Under the pieces are notes generated by a model. That model was not told where the DNA came from. It saw only the letters and a program-made list of their open reading frames with translations, and searched no databases. Below, piece after piece: positions 45,501 through 57,985 of a stretch of DNA of 64,000 bases (position 1 is its first letter; each line of letters opens with the position of its first letter). Origin of the DNA: Ziziphus jujuba (taxonomy: Eukaryota; Streptophyta; Magnoliopsida; Rosales; Rhamnaceae). Made by a program: the position numbers and the translations under genes. The stretch is taken from assembly GCF_031755915.1 (NCBI RefSeq), contig NC_083380.1, positions 31,778,501 through 31,842,500 of the forward strand, read 5' to 3'.

Positions 45501-48500
45501 GTCCGCTCCGGATGAACACCGACAACCTGGTACCTAGAGGAACGGAATTTGAAAATATGAGATGCTAATCATCTCAGTGAGTGACCCTATCTACTATACA
45601 ATATAATACCACGGTAATAAAGTAGATAAATAATAATTAATTGGAAATAATAATTTCTCTCAAAACCCTTACAATTCTCTCGGTTAGAAAAGTTTCCCTT
45701 TTAAAACCTTTTCACAAAACCCTTTGTTCGTATTCCCCGAAATCCAAGACATCAAATAAATACCAGAAATAGTAATAATTATATTTTTAATTCCAATACA
45801 ATATAAAAATATTTATTTTAAAATCCCAGTTCTGAAAATCACTTGATGCACCCACTATATACCAGTGGCGCCAACAGTACCCAGCGTCCCAAGGTACCGC
45901 CAGACAGGAGGTTATAGAAAGAAACCAGCATACGGTCGCGTGGCGTCCCACCGCGCTGCTGCTAACTGGTGTCCCGGCCATGAAGGGGCGGCTTACCCTC
46001 ATCCGATGGCAACCACAGGATAACCTTATAAAATCACCTGCGCGCTACTCACACCCACCTGTGCGCTAATCACATCCGTGTGTACACTAACCATATCATA
46101 CATAAACAGAACACTAGTACGTGCATGGTGCATCTAAAAATCAAAAAATCAACATATTTAATTTATATAAAAATCTCAAATTTTCCATAACATAACAGGT
46201 TTATTTCATCCAATTGAACCCAAAAATTCTCCACAATTTCTTTATAATCAACATCATAAATTCCATGATTTTCAAATCCACCAACTCCCAAATCCACCAA
46301 TTTAAATATTCACATTTTTCCAATAGCATAAATAATTCTCGAAATATAATAATTAAATCACATAATATTTCATGGGCATACTTTATAAAAATTGAAGTCA
46401 CCAACATAAACAAATATTTTCCTTGAAATATTTGAAAATCAAATCATGCCCGATTTAATGTTAAAACCACAAGAATTTCAAAATTCTCAAGACCATAAAA
46501 TAATTTTCACATGGCATAAATTTATATAATGCATATTTTCTTTAATCAAAATAAATTCACCAATAATTCCACAAAAAATCAATTAAATATTTGGCACATA
46601 GAATTTAAATTCCAAATATTCAAATCACACATAATATTCACCAATTTAATTTCCGAAATTAACTTGAAGGTGGGTCACTCACCTTAAGCACGTATCTCAA
46701 TCAAGATCCTCCATAGGATCGACTCCGCTACTCGCACGTGCATCTAAAACATCCACAATGCACCAAACCACAAATATTAATATTTTAATCGGGTAACTCC
46801 CAAATGGGTACCCAGGGAGCGACCACTAAACGACATCTAAAAATTTACGAGTTATATACCGAATCAAAGCTCCAGTGATGAGGATCACGGATACGGTCTT
46901 AATTTCCGGTGATCGGACCCGAGGTGGTCGGAATCTTGCCGGAAAGCTTTCGGGTTTCGACTTCGCAATTCTCCTAAACCATCACGAATTGGCAGAAACG
47001 GATGCCAGATTCGGGTTCAGGAGGTCGAACACAGTCGGGAGGGATCGGCGGTGCAACTGGGTACTCGCCGGAATAGTAACTTCCGGCGAACCGCCGCGGT
47101 CACCTGCAACCGTCGCCGGCGGCGGCGCGTGCGGTGGCCATTGGCTGAGATTTTTTGCAGATTTGTAGATCGAGGGGAGAGAAATCCAACGGGACCGGCG
47201 CTGAGGCAAACGGGGGCCGGACGGTGGAGAAATCGGGGTTTGAAGATTTCGGCCCCTCACCGGAAAACGTTCCGATCCTGGCTCGTCATAGGTCCGGTGG
47301 TCGTGAAATTTGGTGGTAGGCCGGAATTGAGGAGGTGGTGAGGGGTGGCTGGCGCGTGTGGCCTGAAAAAGGCCGGAAAGGGGTCAAACGGCGGTGGCCG
47401 GCGGTAGAGGGAAAAATCGCCGCCGAACTTCGCCGCCTCGATCCGGACGCGTCCAGCGGCAGGAGGTCGTGAAAATTGGAGGTTAGGGTCGCGGGGAACT
47501 GGGCTTCACTAATGGCTGGACGGTGGCCAACCGGTGGTGGCCGGTCGTTTCTCTCTCTCCCTCTCTCTCTCCTCTCTCTCTTTCTCTCTCTTCCCCGAGA
47601 TTTTTGTCAAATAAAAGCCACAGTGGTGACACTGTTCATCCACATGGACCAATCAGGTGACGACACGTGGCATTTCACTGTTCATCGACTCAAAAACATT
47701 AAAATATTACGGTATACGGCAAACTTCACGCGTTCATAACTTTTTAACCGGATATCCGTTTTAAGCGTGCCGCTAGTCTGTGAACTCGTATCGACGAGCA
47801 CTTCACAACCATGCATGAGTCAAAGCTCATTTTCCCATAAATAAAAAGTCAACTCCGGCACCCCTTAGATAGTTTAGACCTCAACTTGTTTTGCTCATAA
47901 CTTTCAAACCGTAGCTCCCTTTTCAACGTGCTACTAGTCTACGAACTCGTGCCAACGTGAACTTCGTAACGGTGCCTCGGTCAACCTAGAATTCCATCCG
48001 GGTCAAAAAGTCAACTTTTGACCCCTTTGGTCAACAGTCAATGGTCAAAGTCAACAGTCAACCTCGTTCAACGTGCAAAAATTCCGACATGGTTCGGGAC
48101 GAAGTGTTACAATTACCTTCAAGTAAATATGACAGATGATATTAGTACTATTTTTATCATGAAAACAATTGCTATTATTATTATTATTGTTGTTGATGTG
48201 ATGATTGTTTTATTTTTCTTCTTATATTACACATCGGTATATTTTGTAACATAATATTTGAAATGTACGGCAATCAATAGGTGGTGTGGGCGGACGTGAA
48301 TGATTAAAGGTGTAATTGGTTGTTTATTTAGTTGATTATTCCTATTACATATATATATATATACGTATGTGTTTTATATATAAATTGTTATCGAAGTGCT
48401 ACCACTGTAGAAATTATTATAGCAAGATGAGAGGGATAAGGTGGTACCATATAGGAGTGTATCTTTGTGCAGGTAAATTTTGTGGTAAGACCTTCCCTTA

Positions 48501-48601
48501 GGGAAGATGCTGTCAAATTTTCCATTGGAAGGTTCGATGGTATTTCCCTGGGACAGGGCTTGTACAGGGTCCCGGTGAGGAGTTTTGGACTGGTCCTGAC
48601 A
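42539..48601 (+). repeat. 3' LTR, split by solo LTR D
   Basis: Runs from TGTAACACCCCGTCC (42539) to 45127 and from 48117 to GGTCCTGACA (48601). It includes a W-box-rich start (42580-42660), a poly-C tract (43168-43181), a GC-rich block (43200-43600), the conserved block (44230-44460) and a long ATT-rich microsatellite region (44790-44970). Confidence 0.85.
45128..48111 (-). mobile_element. Solo LTR D of the CCCGTCC family
   Basis: 2984 bp. In plus orientation it starts TGTCAGGACCCGTCC and ends GACGAAGTGTTACA, with perfect target duplication ATTAC (45123-45127 and 48112-48116). The hairpin lies at 45558-45576, the GC-rich block at 46900-47520 and the W-box-rich end at 47980-48075. Confidence 0.93.
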
Positions 48602-48605
48602 TACT

Positions 48606-49577
48606 GATCCAATTAACAACTAAAGTTCTATATGGCCAAACCACTAAAAGTATTTTTGAGTATCGATTGTTGAAATAATCTAAAAGTTGATACGATCAAA
48701 TTATCCATAATCTTAGAATCCTAATAGTGTATAAATACCAAGCTATGGCTGCTGAGCTCAATTAGGTTTTCAATACTCAAGCATTTTAGGATTCCTCCCA
48801 TCATACGTTGCAAGAATATATAGGCAATGTACTTGTGTGCATATCCCATGTTTTGTTCTTGTATTAAACACATTGCAATAGACTTTAACCTTGTTCATTA
48901 TCAAGTGGCTAAAGAAACAGCTTTGGGTTATTCACTTGATATGTTTGACCAACTAGCTGATTCCTTGACAAAGTCATTGGCTCATCAACAACTTCAAATA
49001 CACTAAGCCAAGATTGTGATCCTTGATGTAGCTCAATCCTATAGAAGCATAAAGAATCCAAATATCCTCACTAAATTTATTGCAAGTCTTTGTTAAAATT
49101 GTAGATTCTCTTTCCTTATTTTAAGATTTTACTTTAGGCATGTAAATCATTTAGATTTGTTATATCAGGTATACATATTGTACATAGTTGATTAATGGAA
49201 ATATGCTCATATTTTTCAACATTCTTATACTTGATGAAAACCATTAAATTTCACAAGGTTTTGAAATTGACTCACATTTTCAAGGCTAGAAATTCTCATA
49301 TTGGAACTTTTAGAACTCGATAATAGGTTAATTAATTATAAATTATCATTGATTAGGATTTTTTACAAAGTTTGAGTTGGAAAATTTAGTTCGTTCCAAT
49401 TGGAGAGAAATGAAGTCTCTTCCATCATCTGTATTCCAATATATATATAAAATCTTTCTATGGTGCATACTCAAAGCTATAGATATATATCTTTAAATAT
49501 ATATATTAACAAAATCAAAAATGAAAATGTAACAACTCCGTATAAAAATAAAAAATAAAAAATACACCTATTGTATA
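48606..49577 (+). other. Spacer with copia RNase H relic
   Basis: 48866-49006 encodes in one frame KHIAIDFNLVH and later DQLADSLTKSL before a stop, matching the end of copia RNase H. The following 200 bp resembles a copia 3' LTR with 'tgtacatagttgattaatg'. The remainder is AT-rich without features. Confidence 0.6.
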
Positions 49578-49581
49578 TGTT

Positions 49582-50577
49582 TGCGTAACACCACGTCCCA
49601 AAGTACAATGAAAATTTTCCAACTTTGACCGAGGTTGACCGTTGACCGTTGACTTTGACCATTGACCGAAGGGGTCAAAAGTTGACTTTTTGACTTGGAT
49701 GGAATTCTAGGTTGACTGAGGTACCGTTACGAAGTACACGTTGGCACGAGTTTGTAGACTAGTAGCACGTTGAAAATGGAACTACGTTTTGAAAGTTATG
49801 AGCAAAACAAGATTGGGGTCCAAACTATCCAAGGGGTGCCGGAGTTGACTTTTTATTCATGCAAAGTTGAGCTTTGACTCATGCATGGTTGTGGAGTACT
49901 CATTGATATGAGTTCATAGACTAGCGGCACGCTTAAATTGGATAATATTATTTTTAATATTATTTAATTATTTTATTTTATTTTCTTTTCTTCCCTTTTC
50001 TTTCTTTTTTTTCTTTTTTCTTTTTTTCTTTTCCCCCACGTGGGAAAAACACCTAGCCACCCGAATTCCTTCTTCTTCTTCTTCCTCCTGCTTCTTCCTT
50101 TCCTTTCCTTTTCTTCCTCTCGGGCCCTTGCCGTTTCTTAAATTCCGGCCACCACCTTGCTACACGCGCCGGCCAGAGAGGATCGGGGGACGGAGGCGAG
50201 CTCGGCCATAAAATTTTACCGCCACCAGTTGCCGGACCCGCCCAGATCGGGCCGGAGAAGCCCAACGGCCGGAAATTTTCTCTCTTCTCTTTTCATGTGT
50301 TTTCCGGCCAACCCAGCTCGACCCATACCTCTATCCCACCATTTTCGACCCCTCTGAGTCCATTTCCTTGATTAGATTGCCCAAAACCCCCACTATTTGA
50401 GAGATCTCTCAAGTTCAAGTTCGGTCGGTACTTCCCGGGCAAATTCCGACCACAACCGGCGGAATTGGGAGCAATGGAGATCGGTAATGCAATCATCGTT
50501 CCATAAGCTTCGTTTCGGTGTATTACTTGTCAATTTTGGTTAACGTTTGTGTTTAACCCTCCGGGTACCGGGTATTA
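49582..50577 (+). repeat. LTR fragment E (5' part) of the CCCGTCC family
   Basis: Begins GCGTAACACCACGTCCC and carries the densest W-box group in the window (49625-49717), a polypyrimidine stretch and a GC-rich segment (50040-50480). It stops at CGGGTATTA, where LTR F begins. It also lacks the segment that normally follows the 'cttaaattgga' phrase. Its own right part is not found next to LTR F, so this is not a simple nested insertion. Confidence 0.75.
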
Positions 50578-53356
50578 TGTAACACCTCATCCCAAACCAC
50601 ATCGAAATTCTTGCACGTTGATCGAGGTTGACCGTTGACCGAGTGGGTCAAAAGTTGACTTTTTGTTCCAGTTGAAATTTCTAAGTTGACTGAGGTACCG
50701 TTACGAAGTACACGTTGGCACGAGTTCGTAGACTAGTAGCACGTCGAAAACGGAGCTACGGTTTGAATGTCCAAAAGGTGCTGGGAGTTGACTTTTTATG
50801 GTTGTAGAATTTTACTTTGACTTTTGTATGGTTGTAAAGTGCTCGTCGATACGAGTTCATAGACTAGCGGCATGCTTAAATTGGACATCTGGTTAAGAAG
50901 TTATGGACATGTGAAGTTTTCCGAATACCGTGATATTTTAATATATCTGGCTTAAGTGAACAATGACACCACGTGTCAACATCTGAGAGGTCCATGTGGG
51001 TGAACAGTGTCACCCATGATGGCTTTTATTTGGCAAAACGACGAGGGAGGAGAGAGAAAGAGAGAAAGGAGAGAGAGAAGGAGAGAGAAAACCACCGGCC
51101 ACCGGAGTTGCGAAATTTTCTGGCCGATTCTTGCCACACGCGCTGGCCAGGCAGGAGCGCCTGTCAATTCCCGGGCAAACTCCCAAATTTCAAGGCCAAC
51201 CGACCGGCGACGCATCCTGATTGGGGCTTTTCCGGCGGCAGCGCCGATTTCTTCAACCGCCGAGATCTCCACATTCCGGCCTCCATTATTGTCACCGCCG
51301 GTACCGTTGAGACCCTCTCCCTTCAATCTACAAAACCCCCAAAAATCTTAGCCACCAGCCACCGCACGCGCCGCCGGCGGCGACGGTTGCCCGTGACCGC
51401 GACGGCTCGCCGGAGAAATCCCTATTCCAGCGAGTACCCAGTTGCACCGCCGGTCCCTCCCCACTAATTCTAACCCCCTGAATCAAAATCCAGTGTCCTT
51501 TTCCTCCAATTCGTGACGGTTTGAGAGAATCAAAGAGTTGAATCCCAAAAGCTTTCCGGCGAGATTCCGGCCACCTCGGGTCCGATCTCCGGGAAGTAAG
51601 ATCGGATTCGTAATCCTCGTCACTCAAGCTTCGATTCGGTATATTACTCGTTATTTTTGGTTCTCATTTGTGTTCACTCCCCGGGTACCCATTTGGAAGT
51701 TACCCGATTAAAATATTAATATATTTGGTTTGGTGTATTGTGGATGTTTTAGGTGCACGTGAGGGTAATGGAGTTGATCCTGCGGAGGATCTTGATTAAT
51801 ATACGTGCTTAAGGTGAGTGACCCACATTTCAAACTATTTTGGGGTAATTAATTATATTTATGTTGTGTTAATTTGATATCTAGAATTATGCTCATGTGG
51901 TGGAATTTAAATATAATTGTGGAAAAAATATTATTTTATATATATATACCTATTGGTGCTAGACGGAAATTTTGGGTTATTAAGAAATTCCCGATTATTA
52001 TTATTGTTAATTGTATTTATTATGCATGAGCAAGGTATTTTCATTAATTAATTGTATCTGGATTTTGAGATTATTAATTAATTAAATATTTCAAGGAAAA
52101 TATTGGTTTATATTGGTGGTTTCAAATTTTATAATTATGCCCGTGGAATATTAATTGATGGACTTTGTATTACGAGAAAAATTATTTGTATATTGTTATC
52201 AGTGGTTTTGTACCGGAAATGTTAAAGGAAAATGTGGGATGGTGAATTTGAAAAGTGGTATAATTCCCACGGTAAATTTTGTAAAATTGGGTTATTATTT
52301 TAGACGCACTCATACAGTATTGGTGTTCTGGCTGTATATGTGGATTAGCACGCAAGTTATTATGTCTCCCGTGAGTTGCCATTGGACCGAGGGTAGGCAA
52401 GTTTGATTTTGGCCATAGCCGCCCCCTCCGTGGCCGGGATGACGGCTTCAGCAACGGCGCTGTCGGGATGCCGAAGTGCCGTATGCAAGTTTCTCTCTTT
52501 AACCTCCCCGCCAATCGGTGCTTGGGACGCTAGGTATTGGAGGGCATCACTGGTATATAGTGTGGTGCGTCAAGTATAAATTTTCGGATAGAAATTTCAA
52601 ACCCTAAAGTGTTCAAAAATTATTTGTTATATTTTATTACATTTTATTTATAACTGGGTTATTTAATTATTATTTATTAAATTAATTGATTCCTTGGTTT
52701 ATGGGAAATACGAATAACGGGTTTTGTGAAAATATTTTAAAAGGGGAACATTTCCAACGGAGTGAATAGTGAGGGTTTTGAGAGAAAATATTACTTTCAA
52801 ATGTTTATTATTTGTTTATTTATTTAATTGTTGGTATTAATTAAATTTCTTTATTTGTTATATTATTAATATTAAAGGTGTACAGTAGATAGGGTCACTC
52901 ACTGAGATGATTAGCATCTCATATTTTTAAATTCTGTTCCCTTAGATGCAAGGGGTGGTAGACGTTCTTCCGGAGCGAACCTAATCTCCGTCGCTGTCAT
53001 AGTTCGAGAAGTTATCTTTGTCTTCATTTATTTCAATTGTAATATTTCTTTCATCCTTGTTGTATTCTATACTTAATAGTACTTCATGAAGTTCTGTATA
53101 CTGTCTTGGACATTTATGTATTAATTATGCACTGGATTACTGTTATTCATTTGGAGTGTTGTAAGAATCAAATTGTAGTATTGTGGGAGAAATAAGGGGA
53201 TGATTATAGAAGTGTGTTTTCAGTGCAGGAAATTTTTGGTTAGTCCTACCCTTAGGGGAGGTGCTGCCAGATTTTCCGTTGGAAGGTTCAGTGGTATTCC
53301 CCTGGGATCAGGGCTTGTCTAGGGTTCCAGGGAGGAATTTTGGACGGGTCCTGACA
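50578..53356 (+). mobile_element. LTR F of the CCCGTCC family
   Basis: 2779 bp from TGTAACACCTCATCCC to GACGGGTCCTGACA, with all family blocks in order (hairpin at 52903-52921). There is no target duplication: TATTA on the left, TGATT on the right. Confidence 0.85.
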
Positions 53357-53538
53357 TGATTAGCATCTCATATTTTTAAATTCCGTTCCCCTAGGTCTAG
53401 GTTGGGAGACGTTAATCGTCCGAGGCGAGCCCGACGTCTCAGTTCAGTGCAGGAATATATTGTATTGTAGTAATGTGGGAGGAATAAGGGGGTGTATATA
53501 GAAGTGTGTTTTCAGTGCAGGAAATCTGTGGTAAGTCT
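53357..53538 (+). repeat. LTR tail segment T1
   Basis: Starts inside the conserved hairpin (TGATTAGCATCTCAT) and contains the normal downstream LTR sequence up to GGTAAGTCT, then switches to mid-LTR sequence at about 53543. It is roughly 95% like T2 (55597-55788). Confidence 0.75.
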
Positions 53539-53542
53539 CACA

Positions 53543-55596
53543 GATTTCTCCGCCGTCCGGCCTCCGTTTGCCTCACCGCCGATCCCGTTGGAATCCTCTC
53601 CCCTCAATCTACAAAACCGCCAAAAATCTCAGCCAACGGCCACCGCACGCGTCGCCGCCGGCGACTATTGCCGGTGACCGCGGTGGCTCCCCGGAAGTCA
53701 CTGTTCAGGCGAGTACCCAGTTGCACCGCCGGTCCCTGTCCACTGATTCTGACCTCCTGAATCCAAATTTGGCATCCTTTTCCTCCAATTCGCGACGGTT
53801 TGGGAGAATTGAGGAGTCGAATCCCGAAAGCTTTCCGGCGAGATTCCGGCCACCTCGGGTCCAATCTCCGGAAAGTAAGACCGAATCCGTGATCCTCATC
53901 ACTCAAGCTTCGATTCGGTATATGACTCGTAACTTTTAGTTGTCATTTGTGTTCGCTCCCCGGGTACCCATTTGAGAGTTACCCCATTAAAATATTAATA
54001 TATTTGGTTGGTGTACTGTGGATGTTCTAGGAGCACGGGTGAGTCGTGGAATTGATCCCATGGAGGATCTTAGGTTAATTGCGTGCTCTAGGTGAGTGAC
54101 CCACCTTTAAAAATATTTTGGGGCAGTTAATTATATTTAATTGGTGTTTAATTGATATTTGAATTATGCTCATGTGGTGCAATTTAATTATTATTTTATT
54201 GTGATTTAATTTTAATTATTATGCATGAGCAAGGTATTTTCAGTAATAAATTGTATGTGGTTTTAATATTATTTTTTGGCATAATTGGTTTAAATATTTT
54301 ATGAAAATATTTGTTTAAATTGGTGGTTTAATTTTATAATTATGCCCACGGTATTTTATTTGTTGAACCTCGTATTATGAGAAAAATTATTGTTTTATTG
54401 GTTATCGATGTTTTCGTACCGGGTTGTTAAATAAAAATATGTAGGATGGTAAGTGTGCAAATTGGTATATTTCCCAAGGTAATTTTGAAAAGAACGGTAC
54501 GGTTGATTTAATAATTATTTTAGACGCATTCATACAGTATTGGTGTTCTGGTGTATGTATATGTGGTTTAGAGCGCAAGTATTATGTCTCCCGTGAGTTG
54601 CCATTGGACCGAGGGCAGGCAAGTCTTATATATTGCGCATCAGCCGCCCCCCTCCTTGGCCGGGATGACGGTTTCAGCAGCGGTACTGTTGGGACGCCGA
54701 AGTGCCGTTTGCAAGTTTCTCTCTTTAATCTCCCCGCCAGTCGGTGCTTGGGACGCTGGGTATCGGAGGGCATCACTGGTATATGGTGTGGTGCACAAGT
54801 AGAAATTTTTCGGAAAGAAATTTCAAACCCCAAAGTGTTCAAAAATTATTTATTATAATTTATTACATTTTAATTATATTTGGGGTATTTAATTATTTGT
54901 TGTTTATTAAATTAATTGATCCCTTGGTTTTCGGGAAGTACGAATAACGGGTTTTGTGAAAATGTTTTAAAAGGGGAACATTTCCAACGAAGTGAATAGT
55001 GAGAGTTTTGAGTGAAATTATTACCTCAATTGTTTATTATTATTTATTTATTTAATTGTTGATATTAATTAAATTCTTTTATTTGTTATATTATTAATAT
55101 TAAAGGTGTTCAGTAGATAGGGTCATTCACTGAGATGATTAGCATCTCACGTTTTTAAATTCCGTTCCCCTAGGTCTAGGTTGGGAGACATTGATTGTCC
55201 GGGGCGAGCCCAACGTCTCAGTTCGTTGCCGAAAGTCCAAGAAGTATTTCTTTCCTTTTTCCTCTCCATCTTATATTGCTTCCTTATCTGTCATTTTATT
55301 AATTCCACATTTAATTGTATAATGCTCTATATACTGTATTGGACATGTAGTTATTATTTATGCACTGAGTTGCTGTTATTCTTTGAAGTGCTGTAAATTT
55401 GTGGAATCAATTTGTAGTAACGTGGGAGGAATAAGGGGATGTTTATAGAAGTGTGTTTTCAGTGCAAGAAATTTTTTGGTAAGTCCTACCCTTAGGGGAG
55501 GTGCTGCCAGATTTTCTGTTGGAAGGTTCGGTGGTATTTCCCTGGGATCAGGGCTTGTCTAGGGTTCCGGGGAGGAATTCTGGACGGGTCCTGACA
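53543..55596 (+). repeat. LTR F', truncated at its 5' side
   Basis: Begins in the GC-rich middle of the LTR (GATTTCTCCGCCGTCC, as at 5046 in LTR B) and continues to GACGGGTCCTGACA at 55596. The hairpin lies at 55131-55149. It is clearly diverged from LTR F in its last 500 bp. Confidence 0.8.
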
Positions 55597-55888
55597 TGAT
55601 TAGCATCTCATATTTTTAAATTTCGTTCCTCTAGGTCCAGGTTGGGAGACGTTAATCGTCCGAGGCGAGCCCGACGTCTCAGTTCAATGCAAGAATATAT
55701 TGTATTATAGTAATGTGAGAGGAATAAGGGGGTGTATATAGAAGTGTGTTTTCAGTGCAGGAAATTTGTGGTAAGTCCAACCCTTAGGGGAGGTTCTGCC
55801 GGATTTTCCATTGGAGGGTCCGGTAGGGTTTCCCTGGGATCATGGCTTGTCTAGGGTTCCGGTGAGGAATTTTGGACGGGTTCTGACA
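55597..55888 (+). repeat. LTR tail segment T2
   Basis: Again begins exactly at TGATTAGCATCTCAT after an LTR end and runs to a proper family terminus, GACGGGTTCTGACA (55888). Confidence 0.8.
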
Positions 55889-55911
55889 TTTGATTGAATT
55901 TAACCATTTGA

Positions 55912-56207
55912 TGTGATAGTCCAGATCACCTGCATGCGATATTATCCTCTTTGGGCTTGGGGAATCCTCTTACAATCCAGCTTTCAAGATTTTAAAAGGC
56001 CTTGCAATTGTTAGAGGGAATCCTCTTCCAACCCCTACCTGCCAATCCCACTGGCACGGGCTTTCAGGCCCAATCACGATATTGTCCGCTTTGGGCCTTG
56101 CCCGCACGGTTTTACGTTTCCTCATAGGAAGGCTTCGCAAAGGAAAGGTATCCACATGCTTATAAGCCATGCTTTGTTCCTCTTTCCAACTGATTTAGGA
56201 CTTCACA
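55912..56207 (-). repeat. Decayed TRIM LTR (family J), reverse orientation
   Basis: On the minus strand it starts TGTGAAGTCCTAAATCAGTTGG-like DNA at 56207 and follows the TRIM J LTR (57986-58312) through GGATACCTTTCC, GGACAATATC, GGCAGGTAGGGGTTGG and GCAGGTGAT to 55912. It is substantially diverged, with small insertions. Confidence 0.75.
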
Positions 56208-56534
56208 ATTGGACTGTGTTCGAGCCTCAAGTTTAAGTTTTTGGTATGGCAAAGTTTTGGGTTTAACCGGTAAGCTGTTGTGCAGTACTCTTTGACATGA
56301 GTTTGTAAACTGGTGGCATACGTAATTCTGAATTATGATTAAAAAGTTACAAATCGATGAAGTTTTAAGTATCAATATTTTTTTAGTATCCAAACCAATT
56401 CTAATTTTTGTCTTTTAATAGACCTAAAAGCATATAAATACTTGGAAGTGCATGCCTTAGGAATTGAACTTTCAAAATACCTAAAATATCTCTAAAAACC
56501 TAGCCAACCTGCAAGCCACATGTGACCCACCCAT
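56208..56534. other. Old LTR scraps
   Basis: 56275-56375 is a diverged copy of the CCCGTCC LTR start region ('gtttgtaaactggtggca', then a 'aaaaagttac' phrase). The remainder is unassigned AT-rich DNA. Confidence 0.45.
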
Positions 56535-57985
56535 TGTGACGAACAATGTGGTTGGGTGCAAACAGCATTGGAGGGATACCTAGTGTCTAATCCCACATTG
56601 TCTTGGTATGAAATGTAGGATGGTTTAAATGTAATAATAGTCATTCTCATAACGTTGAGCCTTTTTTTTAAAATGATTGGCTTCATATTAAATGCAGTGG
56701 CTAAATTGGAGATAGTATTACAGAGAGTGACAGATTCGCCAGTAAAAAGGGGGTATTACAAATGATATGAGAGTCTGTAGTCAGCTGAAAGTGTGTTAAC
56801 AAGGATGCTGGGCCCCTAAGAGTTTGGATTATGATGAACAATGTGGGCGAGGGCAAAAGGCACTAGCAAGCTACCTAGTATCCAATCTCATATCACTAGG
56901 TTCCAGAATGGGGATGGTTAAATGTAATGATAGTCAGTGTAACATCCCATCCCAAAATACGCCAAAAATTTTTCAAGTTGACCAGGTTTGATCGGGTTTG
57001 ACCATCATTGACTGAGAAGGATCAAACTTTGACTTTTTGACTCGGAAAAAATTCTAGGTTGACCGAGACACCGTCGCGAAGTACGCAAGTAGCACGATGA
57101 AAACAGAGTTACGATTTGAAAGTTATAGGCAAAACAAGTTGAGGTCCAAATTATCCGAGAGTGCTAGAGTTGACTTTTTATTGTTATAGAAATGAGCTTT
57201 GACTCATGTACAGTTGTGAAGTACTTGTTGATACAATTCCATAGACTAGCGGCAAACCTGATTTGGACATTTCGGTAAAAAGTTATGGACCTGCAAAATT
57301 TTTTCGAATATTGTATTATTTTAATATTATTTTTAAACGTGTGAATAGTTTGCGCAATGTGTAACATTATGAAATGTGCCATGTGTCACGACAAAAAAAT
57401 GCCACATGTCAACCATGATTAAATACTACATTATTTTATCTTATATTATTATTTTAATATTATTTTCTATATATTTATTATATTCTTTTTCTTTTTCTTT
57501 TCTTTTTTTTTTTTTTCTCCTCCATGTGGGAAAATGCCCCACAGGCTTTTTCTTCTTCTTCTTCCTTCTCTCCTCCTCCCTCTCGGCCCCACCTTGGTTT
57601 CTCCATTTCCGACCGCTAGAAGGCCACACGCGCTGGCCACCGTCGAAGCCCAGTCGCCAGTGAGCTCAATTGTGAAATTTGCTGGCAGGCCGACCGGCGA
57701 CGCACCCAGATCGGCGGTAAAGCCGGCAGCGGCACAAATTCCATTTCCAATGATTTCGCCATTTTTCGACGTACCCAGTCCAAATTTATACTGTATCCCC
57801 CTTATTTTGGGTCCTGTGATCTTAAAAATGGCCTCCATTTGTTCAATTTCAAAGCGGATTGTGAGATATGCGAAGGAGGAGCTCGGCCGAAGCTTCCCGG
57901 TCAAATTCTGGCCACCACCTGTGGGTTTGTGGTCAATAGAAGTTAGAAATGTGTTCCTCATCTTATTAGCTTTCTATAGGCACCT

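Larger units (their letters stand above)
41348..48601 (+). mobile_element. CCCGTCC-family element with 346-bp internal region and unequal LTRs
   Basis: A structurally complete LTR element: 5' LTR 41348-42192 (845 bp), internal 42193-42538, 3' LTR 42539-48601. The 3' LTR contains solo LTR D with its duplication (45128-48116); without it the 3' LTR is about 3.07 kb. Target duplication TACT lies at 41344-41347 and 48602-48605 (a fifth base, A, seems lost on the right). The internal region has a primer-binding site and a polypurine tract but no gag or pol, so the copy is non-autonomous. Confidence 0.85.

Noticed and set aside
46875..53906. Antisense frames of 65-100 codons in the GC-rich LTR middle, similar between copies (for example 46875-47168, 51328-51627, 53604-53906, 53705-53902)
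   Set aside because: Similarity follows from the LTRs being related. Changes between copies fall on all codon positions, frames are broken in other copies (15720-15800), and no recognisable domain appears.
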